A stretch of 31,531 nt of DNA, taken from assembly GCA_964582985.1 (NCBI GenBank), contig CAZOUM010000036.1, positions 1 to 31,531 of the forward strand. The letters run 5' to 3'. The position numbers and the translations under genes were made by a program. Numbering within the stretch: position 1 is the first letter of the stretch; each line of letters starts with the position of its first letter. A model generated the notes under the pieces. It was not told where the DNA came from and searched no databases. It worked only from the letters and a program-made list of their open reading frames with translations. Shown here in pieces: positions 8,266 through 16,589 of this stretch. Source of the DNA: CAZQYB01 sp964582985 (lineage in GTDB: Bacteria; Planctomycetota; Phycisphaerae; Sedimentisphaerales; Anaerobacaceae).

Positions 8266-8898
8266 ATGAAACTAAACATTGTGCGTCCTGCACTGTACGC
8301 CATTATGGCGGGATGTGTGCTGGGCGTCGTGGGAGGTTGCGGAAACGGTGACAGAGAAGATATAGAAAGAGCGTTGACCAACCGTATCGAGAAGTTGGAG
8401 GACAAGAAAACAGAATTACTAACCCAGCTCGAGCAAGGCAGAACAAAGAATAAGCAGTTGGAAAAGCAGATACAAGTTCTCTCCGGCCTAAGGGCCGAAG
8501 TCGACATCGAAGACCTCTACACCCTGCGAAGAATCAAAATCCACAAATACACCGGTTTCTATGACAAAGACGAGGACGGCAAAAAGGAAAAGCTGATTGT
8601 CTACGTCCAGCCAATCGACAAACAGGGCGACATAATAAAGGTGCCCGGTTCTGCGGACGTTGAGCTTTGGGATTTGAACAAAGATGCCGGCCAGGCGAAG
8701 CTCGGCCAGTGGCACGCAGGACTCGACGAGCTAAAGAAGAATTGGTTTACCACGTTGATTAAAGGTAATTACCGATTGATGTTCGATATCGCCGACAAAG
8801 TCGATGATTTTGGAGAACCGCTAACGGTCAAAGTGACCTTCACCGACTACCTGACCGGCAGGGTATTTAAGGAGCAGAGAGTAATTAAGCCGGATTAG
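8266..8898 (+). CDS. Lipoprotein with coiled coil, function unknown
   Basis: The product has 210 residues from the ATG at 8266. It begins with a lipoprotein signal peptide ending VVGGC, so the mature protein starts at a lipidated Cys. A charged coiled-coil stretch follows (about residues 28-70), then a beta-rich domain (TGFYDKDEDGKKEKLIVYVQPID onward) of unknown function. An in-frame GTG at 8251 would overlap the end of clpP2 and has an AGGA-type ribosome site upstream; I prefer the ATG because MKLNIVRP gives a normal signal peptide start. It is last in the tig-clpP operon, which suggests a link to envelope proteostasis, but that is only context. The stop codon lies in the terminator hairpin. 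Confidence 0.75.
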   Translation: MKLNIVRPALYAIMAGCVLGVVGGCGNGDREDIERALTNRIEKLEDKKTELLTQLEQGRTKNKQLEKQIQVLSGLRAEVDIEDLYTLRRIKIHKYTGFYDKDEDGKKEKLIVYVQPIDKQGDIIKVPGSADVELWDLNKDAGQAKLGQWHAGLDELKKNWFTTLIKGNYRLMFDIADKVDDFGEPLTVKVTFTDYLTGRVFKEQRVIKPD

Positions 8899-8914
8899 AG
8901 CCGGCGTTTTTTTG
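8889..8914 (+). terminator. Rho-independent terminator overlapping the lipoprotein stop codon
   Basis: GCCGG (8889-8893) pairs with CCGGC (8901-8905) around the loop ATTAGAG, followed by G and seven T. The TAG stop (8896-8898) is in the loop, so the end of the coding sequence forms half of the terminator of the tig-clpP1-clpP2-lipoprotein operon. Confidence 0.8.
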
Positions 8915-9000
8915 ACCAGCCCACACCACAATAGTTTCCAATTCCTTCCTCTCGTCCAATTGCCTCTTGCAGAACCAGTACTGACGTATAAAATGTCGTT

Positions 9001-9948
9001 ATGCAGAAGCTTCTTAATAAGATAGTGTGCGGGGACTGTATAGAGGTTCTGAGCAAGGTCCGCAAGCCCTTCGCAGATTTGATATTTGCCGACCCGCCTT
9101 TCAATATCGGCTATGAATATGACAAGTACAACGATAAAGTCGAAAGCGAAAAGTATATCGCCTGGACAAAAGAGTGGATGACGGCGTGCAAAAAGGTCTT
9201 AAGACCCGCCGGGTCGTTCTACATAGCGATAGGAGATGAATATGCTGCGAATGTCAAAGTCATTGCTGATGAATTAAAGCTTTTTTTGCGCAACTGGCTC
9301 ATCTGGCATTATACGTTCGGCCAGCAGATGAAAAACAAGTTTGCCCGGTCCCATACGCACATATTTTACTTTGTCAATGATGAGAAGAATTTCACTTTCA
9401 ATGATTGCGCTGTTCGGGTGCCCTCAGACAGGCAGTTGATTTATAACGATAAGCGGGCCAATCCTGTTGGAAAGATGCCGGACGATGTTTGGACTGAATA
9501 TCCACGTGTTTGCGGGACTTTCAAAGAGCGTGCTGGGTGGCATCCCTGCCAGATGCCGGAAAATTTGCTAAAAAGAATCATAGCAGTAAGCTCAAATCGG
9601 CGTGATTGCGTGCTCGACCCTTTCAGCGGCTCGGGAACCACGGCCGCAGCGGCGTATCAGTTGGCCAGGAATTATGTCGCCATTGAAATTTCGCAAAAGT
9701 ATGTTGAAAACGCGAGAAAACGCCTGGCTGAATTGAAGAAGCAGCAGAGCAGTAATTTGTTTTTCGACTTTCGGGAGTTGAGTGAATTGAAGCGGCTGCT
9801 TTGCGATGTGGAAATTCCAGTTGAACAAATCGCCTCTGACCAAAACCTGCTGGAGCTTTTTACGAATCAATTTACTCTGCGAATGAACAATGGAAGGCAA
9901 TATAAGGCGGGGGAGGTAGTGACTGCTTTGAGGGATTTGCCTGGTTGA
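9001..9948 (+). CDS. Site-specific DNA methyltransferase, beta class (amino-methylating)
   Basis: This is a DNA base amino-methyltransferase using S-adenosylmethionine. The product has 315 residues. The catalytic motif DPPF (31-34) comes before the SAM-binding motif DPFSGSGTT (206-214), with a target-recognition region between, which is the beta-class order. DPPF favours N6-adenine methylation; N4-cytosine cannot be excluded. No restriction gene is adjacent, so it looks like an orphan, CcrM-like housekeeping enzyme. The C-terminal 70 residues or so after the methyltransferase fold look like an extra small domain. No ribosome site precedes the ATG, but a TATAAA at 8987-8992 would start transcription almost at the ATG, so the message could be leaderless. 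lnt overlaps its stop. Confidence 0.88.
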   Translation: MQKLLNKIVCGDCIEVLSKVRKPFADLIFADPPFNIGYEYDKYNDKVESEKYIAWTKEWMTACKKVLRPAGSFYIAIGDEYAANVKVIADELKLFLRNWLIWHYTFGQQMKNKFARSHTHIFYFVNDEKNFTFNDCAVRVPSDRQLIYNDKRANPVGKMPDDVWTEYPRVCGTFKERAGWHPCQMPENLLKRIIAVSSNRRDCVLDPFSGSGTTAAAAYQLARNYVAIEISQKYVENARKRLAELKKQQSSNLFFDFRELSELKRLLCDVEIPVEQIASDQNLLELFTNQFTLRMNNGRQYKAGEVVTALRDLPG

Positions 9949-11639
9949 AAAGTGCGAAGGTAAAGAATATCTTGTGGCTTTGCTGGCCGTTTGTTGCCAG
10001 TGCGTTGATGCTGACGGTGATTCAGCCGCCGATTAGCTTATCGCCTCTGGCCTGGGTGTCACTCGTCCCTTTCGTTTTGGTCTGTTCGCCCGCTGCAAAG
10101 CCGAAACCGTTAGCAATTGCCGCCTACTTGGTTTCACTATGTTACTGGCTTGGTAATCTTTATTGGGTATTTCCCATTACGATTGTGGGCTGGGCCGCGT
10201 TTTGCCTCTACACCGCGCTGCTTTGGCCGATAGTGGCCCTTTGTCTGCGCTACTGTAGAATAAAGAAGGTCCCGTTAATTCTGGCCGTGCCGGTTCTGTT
10301 CGTCGGAGCTGAGCGACTGCAGGGCCTTTTTCTGGGCGGATTTTTCTGGCGCTTTTTAGCTCATAGCCAGTACCAAAATATCACCATAATCCAGATAGCT
10401 GACATATTCGGTGCGGCCGGGCTCTCGTTTCTGATTGCGATGGTAAACGGCCTGCTGGCCGAATTAGTAATTGCCGCCGGCCGGAAAGGCATTTTGCAGG
10501 TCCGCAATTTTGTGAAAACCGCTGTCGTTTGCGGCGCGGTGCTTGCCGCCGTTTTCTATGGTCGCTGGAGGATAACTCAGGAAGATGAATTCGTCGAGGC
10601 CGGCCCCTTGGTTGCTTCATTGCAGTCGAATGTCCCGCAGGCGGTCAAAAGAACGTTCACGGCCGACGAAGAAATATTTGATGGCTTGATGAAGCAAAGT
10701 CAGGCCAGTGCCAAAACCGGCCCCGAACTTATCGTCTGGCCCGAAACCATGGTACAGGCGATTTTGAACAAAGAAGTCTGGCCGTTCTTGAAATCCCCGG
10801 AGACCGACAAAATGCTTGACAGCAGGCTCGCTGAACACTCCAGGGACAACGCCTTTGTCCTCGTAGGGGCCTATGGCGCACAGATAAAATACCCCGACGG
10901 CTCAGAACCTTATATGGCTAAGTATAACTCTGCGTTTCTCTACCGTCCGGACGGTCGGCAGGCCCGCGAACACTATCACAAAATCCATCTGGTCCCGTTC
11001 GGCGAGGTGGTGCCGTTTCGAAGAAAGCTCCCCCGGCTTTACAATTTCTTGATGAAATTTACGCCTTACAATTATGATTATTCACTCGACTATGGCACCG
11101 AATATACTGTTTTTGAGATGACGGGCAAGCAGGCTCCGGAAGAGAAGGTTTACAGATTCGGCGTAATGATTTGTTATGAGGACACCGTCCCGGCAATCGC
11201 CAGAAGATTTGCAAGAGACCAACAAGGACACAAGGGCGTTGACTGGCTCGTCAACATAAGCAACGACGGCTGGTTCGTGCGGTTCAAGAAGGGAAGGGTT
11301 TTTCCGAGCACGGAGCTGCCTCAGCACACCGCTATTTGCGTTTTCAGGGCCGTTGAGAACAGGCTCGCTGTCCTGCGCAGCGTCAATACGGGCATAAGCT
11401 GCCTTATCGATACTTTGGGACGCGTGCGCGATGGCTATATCACCGCAAGTCCGGATTTTCCACTTGCAGCTATGCAGCGCAAAGGTCTGGCTGGATGGTT
11501 TGTTGATAGATTGCCGATAGATAAAAGGGAAACCATTTTCAGCAACTACGGGCAGTGGCTGGATTTTTGTTGTGTGCTCTGCCTTGCTTTGCTCATAATA
11601 GTGCCAAATTTGAGACGATTTGTCACGGGGCGCAGGTGA
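9945..11639 (+). CDS. lnt: Apolipoprotein N-acyltransferase
   Basis: Lnt adds the third acyl chain to the N-terminal cysteine of lipoproteins in the inner membrane, the last step of Gram-negative lipoprotein maturation. The product has 564 residues. Several membrane helices (about 8-205) precede a nitrilase-like domain with the full catalytic triad: Glu267 in VWPET, Lys346 in YHKIHLVPFGE, and Cys410 in MICYEDT. A last membrane helix lies near 538-556. The start is a TTG whose last two bases overlap the methyltransferase TGA, so translation is probably coupled. Several lipoproteins in this window are its likely substrates. Confidence 0.95.
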   Translation: MKSAKVKNILWLCWPFVASALMLTVIQPPISLSPLAWVSLVPFVLVCSPAAKPKPLAIAAYLVSLCYWLGNLYWVFPITIVGWAAFCLYTALLWPIVALCLRYCRIKKVPLILAVPVLFVGAERLQGLFLGGFFWRFLAHSQYQNITIIQIADIFGAAGLSFLIAMVNGLLAELVIAAGRKGILQVRNFVKTAVVCGAVLAAVFYGRWRITQEDEFVEAGPLVASLQSNVPQAVKRTFTADEEIFDGLMKQSQASAKTGPELIVWPETMVQAILNKEVWPFLKSPETDKMLDSRLAEHSRDNAFVLVGAYGAQIKYPDGSEPYMAKYNSAFLYRPDGRQAREHYHKIHLVPFGEVVPFRRKLPRLYNFLMKFTPYNYDYSLDYGTEYTVFEMTGKQAPEEKVYRFGVMICYEDTVPAIARRFARDQQGHKGVDWLVNISNDGWFVRFKKGRVFPSTELPQHTAICVFRAVENRLAVLRSVNTGISCLIDTLGRVRDGYITASPDFPLAAMQRKGLAGWFVDRLPIDKRETIFSNYGQWLDFCCVLCLALLIIVPNLRRFVTGRR

Positions 11640-11664
11640 AGGGTTGGTGTGTCAGGAATAACAT

Positions 11665-12741
11665 ATGAAGACCACGCTCAAGACAAATAAGGAGCAAAAG
11701 TCAAGAAGCAGGGTTTCGCGATTTGCTTTTAGGTTTTTGCTTTTGAGTTTCTGCCTTTTTGTGGGGCTGAACTGCGAGAAACCTATGCGTCGGCCCATAG
11801 AGTCGCCGGGCGAGGTTTCCCTTCGTGAGCTCGTACCCCAAGCTACCACAATTGTTCAGCAGGGTCTGGCCGACGAAAATCCATATGTGAGGAGTTACGC
11901 TATAGAAGTTGTCGGAATGACCAAGCGCATCAGATTGATGCCTCAAGTACAGCGATTGCTGGAAAATGATTCAGAGCCACGTGTCAGATTCGCTGCTGCT
12001 TTGGCGGTGGGTGATACCGAGTACCTGCTTGCTGAGAGTTCTCTGAGGCCTTTATTAAAGCACCGGGATGAGAACCTCAAAATCGCCGGCGCCTATGCGT
12101 TGAATAAGGTTGGGGCCATGGATAAGGCGGATACCTTTAATCTTTTACGCAAAGCGATAGCCGGCGACGACCAGCTGCTTAGAGCCAACGCGGCCCTGTT
12201 GCTGGGTAAGACAGGAGACAAGGAGGCGCTGAAACTGTTGTATGTCGCCTTGCAACGAAGAGATTCGGACGACAACGTCGGAATGCAGGCCGTGGAATCG
12301 ATTGCGATGCTGGGAGATGACCGGATATTCACTGCAAGGTTGTGGCCTATGGTGATAAGCACTTACGCCGACGATAGAATTATGGGTATACGGGGCATGG
12401 GGACACTTGGAACGGCAAAGGCGCGAGAGGTGCTCATTACCAAGCTCGATGATGATGATGTGCTGGCGGTCCGGCTGGCCGCCGCCGAGCAGCTCGGTGT
12501 ACTCGGTGATACAACCGGAGAGCACGAGGTCCTCGATGTTTTTCAGAAGAACCTGACGGCCGGCCTGAATGTGCAGGAAGCGACACACATCAACTGGTTG
12601 GTTGCACGGGCCATAGGGCAAATCGGGACGCCGCGTCTTGCCAAGTTTTTACCCCTGTTTTTGCGGAACGAGTCAAAAATCGTGCGTATTGCCGCCGCCA
12701 AGGCCGTTTTTCAGCTCACAATGAGAGAAATGCCGGATTAG
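11665..12741 (+). CDS. HEAT-repeat protein, exported or lipid anchored
   Basis: The product has 358 residues: an N-terminal basic and hydrophobic segment (about 17-36) ending GLNC, then a string of HEAT/PBS-lyase-like repeats (about 55-350) with helices of the type NPYVRSYAIEVVG, EPRVRFAAALAVGD and VLAVRLAAAEQLGVLGD. Such repeats form scaffolds for protein contacts. The cysteine at the signal end could be lipidated, but Asn at position -1 is not a standard lipobox, so a plain signal anchor is possible. An AGGAA site precedes the ATG. It lies 25 bases after lnt and may share its transcript. Confidence 0.75.
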   Translation: MKTTLKTNKEQKSRSRVSRFAFRFLLLSFCLFVGLNCEKPMRRPIESPGEVSLRELVPQATTIVQQGLADENPYVRSYAIEVVGMTKRIRLMPQVQRLLENDSEPRVRFAAALAVGDTEYLLAESSLRPLLKHRDENLKIAGAYALNKVGAMDKADTFNLLRKAIAGDDQLLRANAALLLGKTGDKEALKLLYVALQRRDSDDNVGMQAVESIAMLGDDRIFTARLWPMVISTYADDRIMGIRGMGTLGTAKAREVLITKLDDDDVLAVRLAAAEQLGVLGDTTGEHEVLDVFQKNLTAGLNVQEATHINWLVARAIGQIGTPRLAKFLPLFLRNESKIVRIAAAKAVFQLTMREMPD

Positions 12742-12818
12742 ACCCGGGAATTTGCCTATATCTGTATCGCTGGGTGCTTTTGGTGCCTGTTGTTTCTGGC
12801 GTATTTGGCAAAAATAGC

Positions 12819-12847
12819 TTGACCTTTTCGGGTCTTAAGTGTAAAAT
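12819..12847 (+). promoter_or_regulatory. Sigma70-type promoter of the cell-shape operon
   Basis: TTGACC (12819-12824), a 17-base spacer and TAAAAT (12842-12847) make a near-consensus promoter about 85 bases ahead of the coiled-coil gene. The resulting leader contains a hairpin, GCTGCGGCCG (12865-12874) with CGGCGGCAGC (12883-12892), ten pairs with one mismatch and no T run. It could stabilise the message or act as a regulatory fold. Confidence 0.7.
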
Positions 12848-12933
12848 TGTATTAGATTCGGATAGCTGCGGCCGTGCATAACCGGCGGCAGCGAAGCACA
12901 GTTATTGGCAGGAGTTGATGAAAGGAGATTATT

Positions 12934-13809
12934 GTGAGCACACTTACCAAAATATTAATCGTTTTATTGACGCTGTCCTCCATTTTTCTCTGCGGCATTG
13001 TCGTAACTTACGTTGCCAACGCCGAGGACTACAGGAAACAAAACACAGCCTTAAAGAGGAGCTTGAGCAGGGAAAGTCAGAGTGCAAAAACTGCCAACCA
13101 GCAATTGGAGAATACCATTGCTGAAGGCGAGCGGCTGCAAACCAGGCTAAACAAACAGATTGCTGCACTGCAGACACAGATTAGCAAAGTTAAGAATGAC
13201 CTTATAAACGCTAAGAGAGAAAGGGCCAAGCTAATTCAGGACTTGACCAACATGACAAGTGTCAGCCAGACCTTCGCTCAGACCGCCGGACAGCAAACCG
13301 AGCTATTTAAAAACGCTCAGGTCCAGCTAAAGGATGTCACAGCCAAACGGAACAAGTTGGAAATAGACCTTGAACAAACAATTGCCACACTGAACGAAAA
13401 TCTGGCAGTAATAGCGATGCTCGAAGCCGACGTAAGGCGCTTGAAGGAAGAAAGGGCCCAGGTGCAGGGCAAGTTGGATAAGTTCTTGCGGGAGTTTGGT
13501 AAGGAGACTGCTCCCCCCAGACTGGTGACGCCGAGACCGGACAAAGCTAAACCGGTACCACCGCCCATTGCCAGGAAGATGGACTTGAAGGGATTGGTAA
13601 CGACAATGGACCTGAAAAATTCGGTCGCCGAGATATCCATCGGCACGGCAGAAGGCGTCAAGAAGGGAATGAAGTTCTACGTCACACGCGGCGAGGAGTT
13701 TATTTGTGAAATTTGGATTCACTACGTTGACGCTGAAAAAGCCGTGGGCGACCTGAAACTTGTCCAGAAGCAGCCCCGCGTTGGTGATGCTGTAACTACT
13801 AATTTGTAA
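12934..13809 (+). CDS. Membrane-anchored coiled-coil protein upstream of mreB
   Basis: The product has 291 residues. One N-terminal membrane helix (5-28) is followed by a long coiled coil (about 32-190), a proline-rich linker (about 193-212) and a compact beta-rich C-terminal domain (213-291, with DLKNSVAEISIGTAEGVKKGMKFYVTR near its start cut into strands). The layout recalls MreC-like proteins, but it is a separate family and I do not assign a function. The start is GTG, chosen for the AAAGGAG ribosome site just upstream. It is first in the operon leading to mreB, mreC and mreD, so a part in cell-wall elongation is likely from context only. Confidence 0.75.
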   Translation: MSTLTKILIVLLTLSSIFLCGIVVTYVANAEDYRKQNTALKRSLSRESQSAKTANQQLENTIAEGERLQTRLNKQIAALQTQISKVKNDLINAKRERAKLIQDLTNMTSVSQTFAQTAGQQTELFKNAQVQLKDVTAKRNKLEIDLEQTIATLNENLAVIAMLEADVRRLKEERAQVQGKLDKFLREFGKETAPPRLVTPRPDKAKPVPPPIARKMDLKGLVTTMDLKNSVAEISIGTAEGVKKGMKFYVTRGEEFICEIWIHYVDAEKAVGDLKLVQKQPRVGDAVTTNL

Positions 13810-13878
13810 GCCCTTTAGCTGGACCCTGCGGGCAAGGACAGGCGATGAGTAATCAATTTGGTCTTATGAGGTCGATAT

Positions 13879-14040
13879 ATGAGCCCTAAGAGGCAAAATC
13901 CAGGCGGCAAAATTGCTGCGCCCAGCAACCTTTATACGGTCATCCTCGTCTTGGCGTTGGGCGTGGTGATTGCCACAGCAGCATTCGTGGCCTACAGGTG
14001 CTATTTTCAGTACGGAACAATCTTCAAAATTCCGTCCTAA
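13879..14040 (+). CDS. Small membrane protein, 53 residues, upstream of mreB
   Basis: A short open reading frame with ATG at 13879 preceded by GAGG seven bases away. The predicted 53-residue protein has a basic N-terminus (MSPKRQNPGGK), one membrane helix (about residues 19-42) and a short tail ending FKIPS. It sits between the coiled-coil gene and mreB on the same strand. The good ribosome site, clean single-helix design and operon position support a real gene. Function is unknown; a small partner of the elongation machinery is a guess. Confidence 0.65.
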   Translation: MSPKRQNPGGKIAAPSNLYTVILVLALGVVIATAAFVAYRCYFQYGTIFKIPS

Positions 14041-14044
14041 CCAG

Positions 14045-14091
14045 TTGACTATTGACAGTTCTGCTTTTAATATGTAAAGAAAAATAGTCAA
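14045..14091 (+). promoter_or_regulatory. Candidate mreB promoter within a 9-bp inverted repeat
   Basis: TTGACTATT (14045-14053) and AATAGTCAA (14083-14091) are perfect inverted repeats. Between and overlapping them lies TTGACA (14053-14058), 17 bases before TAAAGA, a possible promoter giving mreB its own transcript. The repeat could be an operator or a hairpin ahead of the GGGAG ribosome site. Confidence 0.45.
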
Positions 14092-14116
14092 TTGGAATTT
14101 AAGAAGGGAGTCGAAA

Positions 14117-15172
14117 GTGCTGCTGGACACCATATTAGGCTGGTTTAGTATGGATATGGGCATCGACCTCGGTACCTGCACTACCCTGGTTTGTGTCCGT
14201 GGTAAAGGTATTGTCCTCAACGAGCCCTCCGTAGTCGCCGTTTACAAAGGCACCAATCGAGTCTTGAATGATGGTGAAGGAGTTGGCTTGGTTGCCCGTG
14301 AGATGCTCGGCAAAACGCCCGGCTCCATTACCGCAATAAGACCTTTGAAAGACGGCGTAATCAGCGATTTCGAAATCACCGAGGCAATGCTCAGCTATTT
14401 TATCCGCAAAGTGCACGGCAGGGGGGGACTTGTCCGGCCTCGAGTGGTCATTGCTGTGCCAAGCGGAATAACGGCTGTCGAACGCCGGGCCGTTATCGAC
14501 AGTGCCGAACGGGCTGGCGCACGCAAGGTCTATCTCGTTGACGAGCCGATGGCGGCAGGAATTGGGGCCGGCCTGCCAATTACTGAGCCGACCGCTTCGA
14601 TGATCGTCGATATCGGCGGTGGAACCAGCGAGGTTGCCGTAATGAGTTTGGCTGATATCGCCACCTGTGAGTCAATCCGCACCGGTGGCGACGATATGGA
14701 TGAAGCCGTCATCAATCATCTCAAGAAAACGTATAACCTGCTGGTAGGCGAACCAAGGGCCGAAAAAGTCAAAATTCAAATCGGCTCTGCCGTTCCCCTC
14801 AAAGAGGAATTGACAATCGAGATTGCCGGAAGAGACACGATTTCCGGCCTGCCAAGGAAGATTGTTATTACCAGCGAAGAAATCCGTGAAGCCATTCGTG
14901 AGCCTATCGCTGCAATTATAGATACGGTCACGGCGACGCTGGAAAAAACCCAGCCGGAATTGGCGGCTGATTTGATCGATAATGGAATACACATTTGCGG
15001 TGGGGGGGCCCTGTTGAGGGGAATGGATACTGTACTGGCAAATGCGACCGGCCTGAATGTCCAAAGAGTCGAGGACCCACTTAGCTGCGTCGCACGTGGT
15101 ACGAGTGTATATCTTGAGAATCTCGAGTTGTGGAAAGGCTCAATGGACCATGGCGAGTACGACTGGGAGTGA
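14117..15172 (+). CDS. mreB: Rod shape-determining protein MreB
   Basis: MreB is an actin-like ATPase that guides lateral cell-wall synthesis. The product has 351 residues, the usual length. Visible are the phosphate-1 loop GIDLGTCTTLV, PSGITAVERRA (115-125), EPMAAGIGAG (143-152), the phosphate-2 loop DIGGGTSEVAV (165-175), and the adenosine-binding GGGALLRGM near the C-terminus. The start is GTG at 14117 with ribosome site AAGGGAG. The next ATG, in front of DMGIDLG, would cut off the short amphipathic N-terminus expected for membrane binding. mreC, mreD and a PBP2 follow. Confidence 0.97.
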   Translation: MLLDTILGWFSMDMGIDLGTCTTLVCVRGKGIVLNEPSVVAVYKGTNRVLNDGEGVGLVAREMLGKTPGSITAIRPLKDGVISDFEITEAMLSYFIRKVHGRGGLVRPRVVIAVPSGITAVERRAVIDSAERAGARKVYLVDEPMAAGIGAGLPITEPTASMIVDIGGGTSEVAVMSLADIATCESIRTGGDDMDEAVINHLKKTYNLLVGEPRAEKVKIQIGSAVPLKEELTIEIAGRDTISGLPRKIVITSEEIREAIREPIAAIIDTVTATLEKTQPELAADLIDNGIHICGGGALLRGMDTVLANATGLNVQRVEDPLSCVARGTSVYLENLELWKGSMDHGEYDWE

Positions 15173-15212
15173 GCTGGCACCGTCAGTTGAAAGGTGAATC
15201 TGGTCCTGCCTC

Positions 15213-16037
15213 GTGTCACGTCGGATACGAATAGCGGATATGGCAAGGAAGCAAATCAGAGTCTCCATGCGAATGTTATTTACGTGCTTTATGCTCGCCG
15301 CCCTTATATTCTTCTTTACCCCGCAAAATGTCACGAATAAGTTTCAGTTTGCTTTTGCTCGCTTTTTTCGATGGCCGTTGAGTATCGGCCGAAGCATTTC
15401 ACTCTCCCTGCCGGCGCAGCAGCCTGTGACCGGCTTTGTCAGCCGTAGAAAATACAACCAGCTCCAAAACCATCTTGCCAACGTTATAGAACAGCTGAAT
15501 CTGGAACATAAGCGAGTTGAACAGCTATCGGGGATACGCACAAGATTGCCGCTCGAGGGTGCAGGGCTCGTACCGGCACAGGTAATCAGGGCCTCCACCG
15601 GCGGTTCAGAGAGCGGATTTATCATTAATCGCGGCATAAGCGACGGTCTCGCCAAGGGACAGTTCGTCTTGGCTGACAACAGTATCATAGGGACTATCTG
15701 TGACGTTGGCGGCAGGGAAGCCTATGTCAGGTTATTTACACACCCCGCCTCCAGAATAGAAGTAGTGATTGCAAGACTCGATATTGACAGAGTAATGGCC
15801 GGTGATGCCGGCAATTCCGCGAAGATTCCAATGGTGCCTGTCGAACATAAGATTAAGGTTGGTGATAAGGTCTTTGCCCGCAGCAAGCCCGGTTTGCTCG
15901 ATGCACCCATAATTATAGGAACGGTGGCTGAATGCAAAAAAGACGACCAAAAGCCCTTGCTGTGGGATATAACGATTAAGCCCGCCTGTGACATCGAAAG
16001 GCTGGAAAACGTGGCCGTGATTATAACGAATCCTTAG
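15213..16037 (+). CDS. mreC: Rod shape-determining protein MreC
   Basis: MreC is a bitopic membrane protein that links MreB to the periplasmic elongation enzymes. The 274-residue product has one membrane helix (about 20-40), a coiled coil (about 70-108) and the two beta domains typical of MreC (about 115-270), including SGFIINRGISDGLAKGQFV cut by short loops, and GDKVFARSKPGLL. The GTG at 15213 or the ATG at 15240 (MARKQIR) could be the start; neither has a strong ribosome site, and the ATG gives the more typical N-terminus. mreD follows after 20 bases. Confidence 0.92.
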   Translation: MSRRIRIADMARKQIRVSMRMLFTCFMLAALIFFFTPQNVTNKFQFAFARFFRWPLSIGRSISLSLPAQQPVTGFVSRRKYNQLQNHLANVIEQLNLEHKRVEQLSGIRTRLPLEGAGLVPAQVIRASTGGSESGFIINRGISDGLAKGQFVLADNSIIGTICDVGGREAYVRLFTHPASRIEVVIARLDIDRVMAGDAGNSAKIPMVPVEHKIKVGDKVFARSKPGLLDAPIIIGTVAECKKDDQKPLLWDITIKPACDIERLENVAVIITNP

Positions 16038-16057
16038 AGAGTGGTTGAGGATAAAAC

Positions 16058-16525
16058 GTGCGATGGCTTCGGTTTGCACTTTTGCTCTGTCTGGCTATGG
16101 TGCTGCAGGCCGGCGTGTTAGCGCGTCTGAATATCAAGCCGGATTTATTGTTAATCCTTTTGGTGTTCTTCGCTGTCTATTCTGATACCTCCGAGGCCAT
16201 CATAACATCCTTTTCCATAGGCTTTGCCGCCGATATTGTTGTTATTGGCTCTGCAATGGGCCCGCAAATAATTGGCTTTGGTCTTGTCGGGACCTTGTTG
16301 GCGTGCCTGCACCGCGTTGTTGCTATTCGAAAGATGCCGTATCAGGCCGCTGCTATATTTGTAACCGGCGTGCTGGCCGGCGCCGTGGCACATTTCTTGG
16401 CGGTCCTGAAAGGTCAGCCGCCCGCGCCCAATCTTTTTGCGACATCCCTGTATTCAGCCATAGTAGGGCCGTTTTTATTTTTGCCCTCAGCCTGGTGGAT
16501 GCGTATAAAGACACAGCGGTTTTAG
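16058..16525 (+). CDS. mreD: Rod shape-determining protein MreD
   Basis: MreD is a small polytopic membrane protein of the elongation complex. The 155 residues form about five hydrophobic helices, with the family-like LNIKPDLLLILLVFFAVY near the N-terminus. The start is GTG with a GAGG ribosome site. Assignment rests on hydrophobic pattern, length and position between mreC and a PBP2, because the family is weakly conserved. Confidence 0.88.
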   Translation: MRWLRFALLLCLAMVLQAGVLARLNIKPDLLLILLVFFAVYSDTSEAIITSFSIGFAADIVVIGSAMGPQIIGFGLVGTLLACLHRVVAIRKMPYQAAAIFVTGVLAGAVAHFLAVLKGQPPAPNLFATSLYSAIVGPFLFLPSAWWMRIKTQRF

Positions 16526-16589
16526 CCGATACTAAATTAGTATCGCCTGAATCTCGAAACACGAAGCGCCGGACGCGAATACGAAGCAG

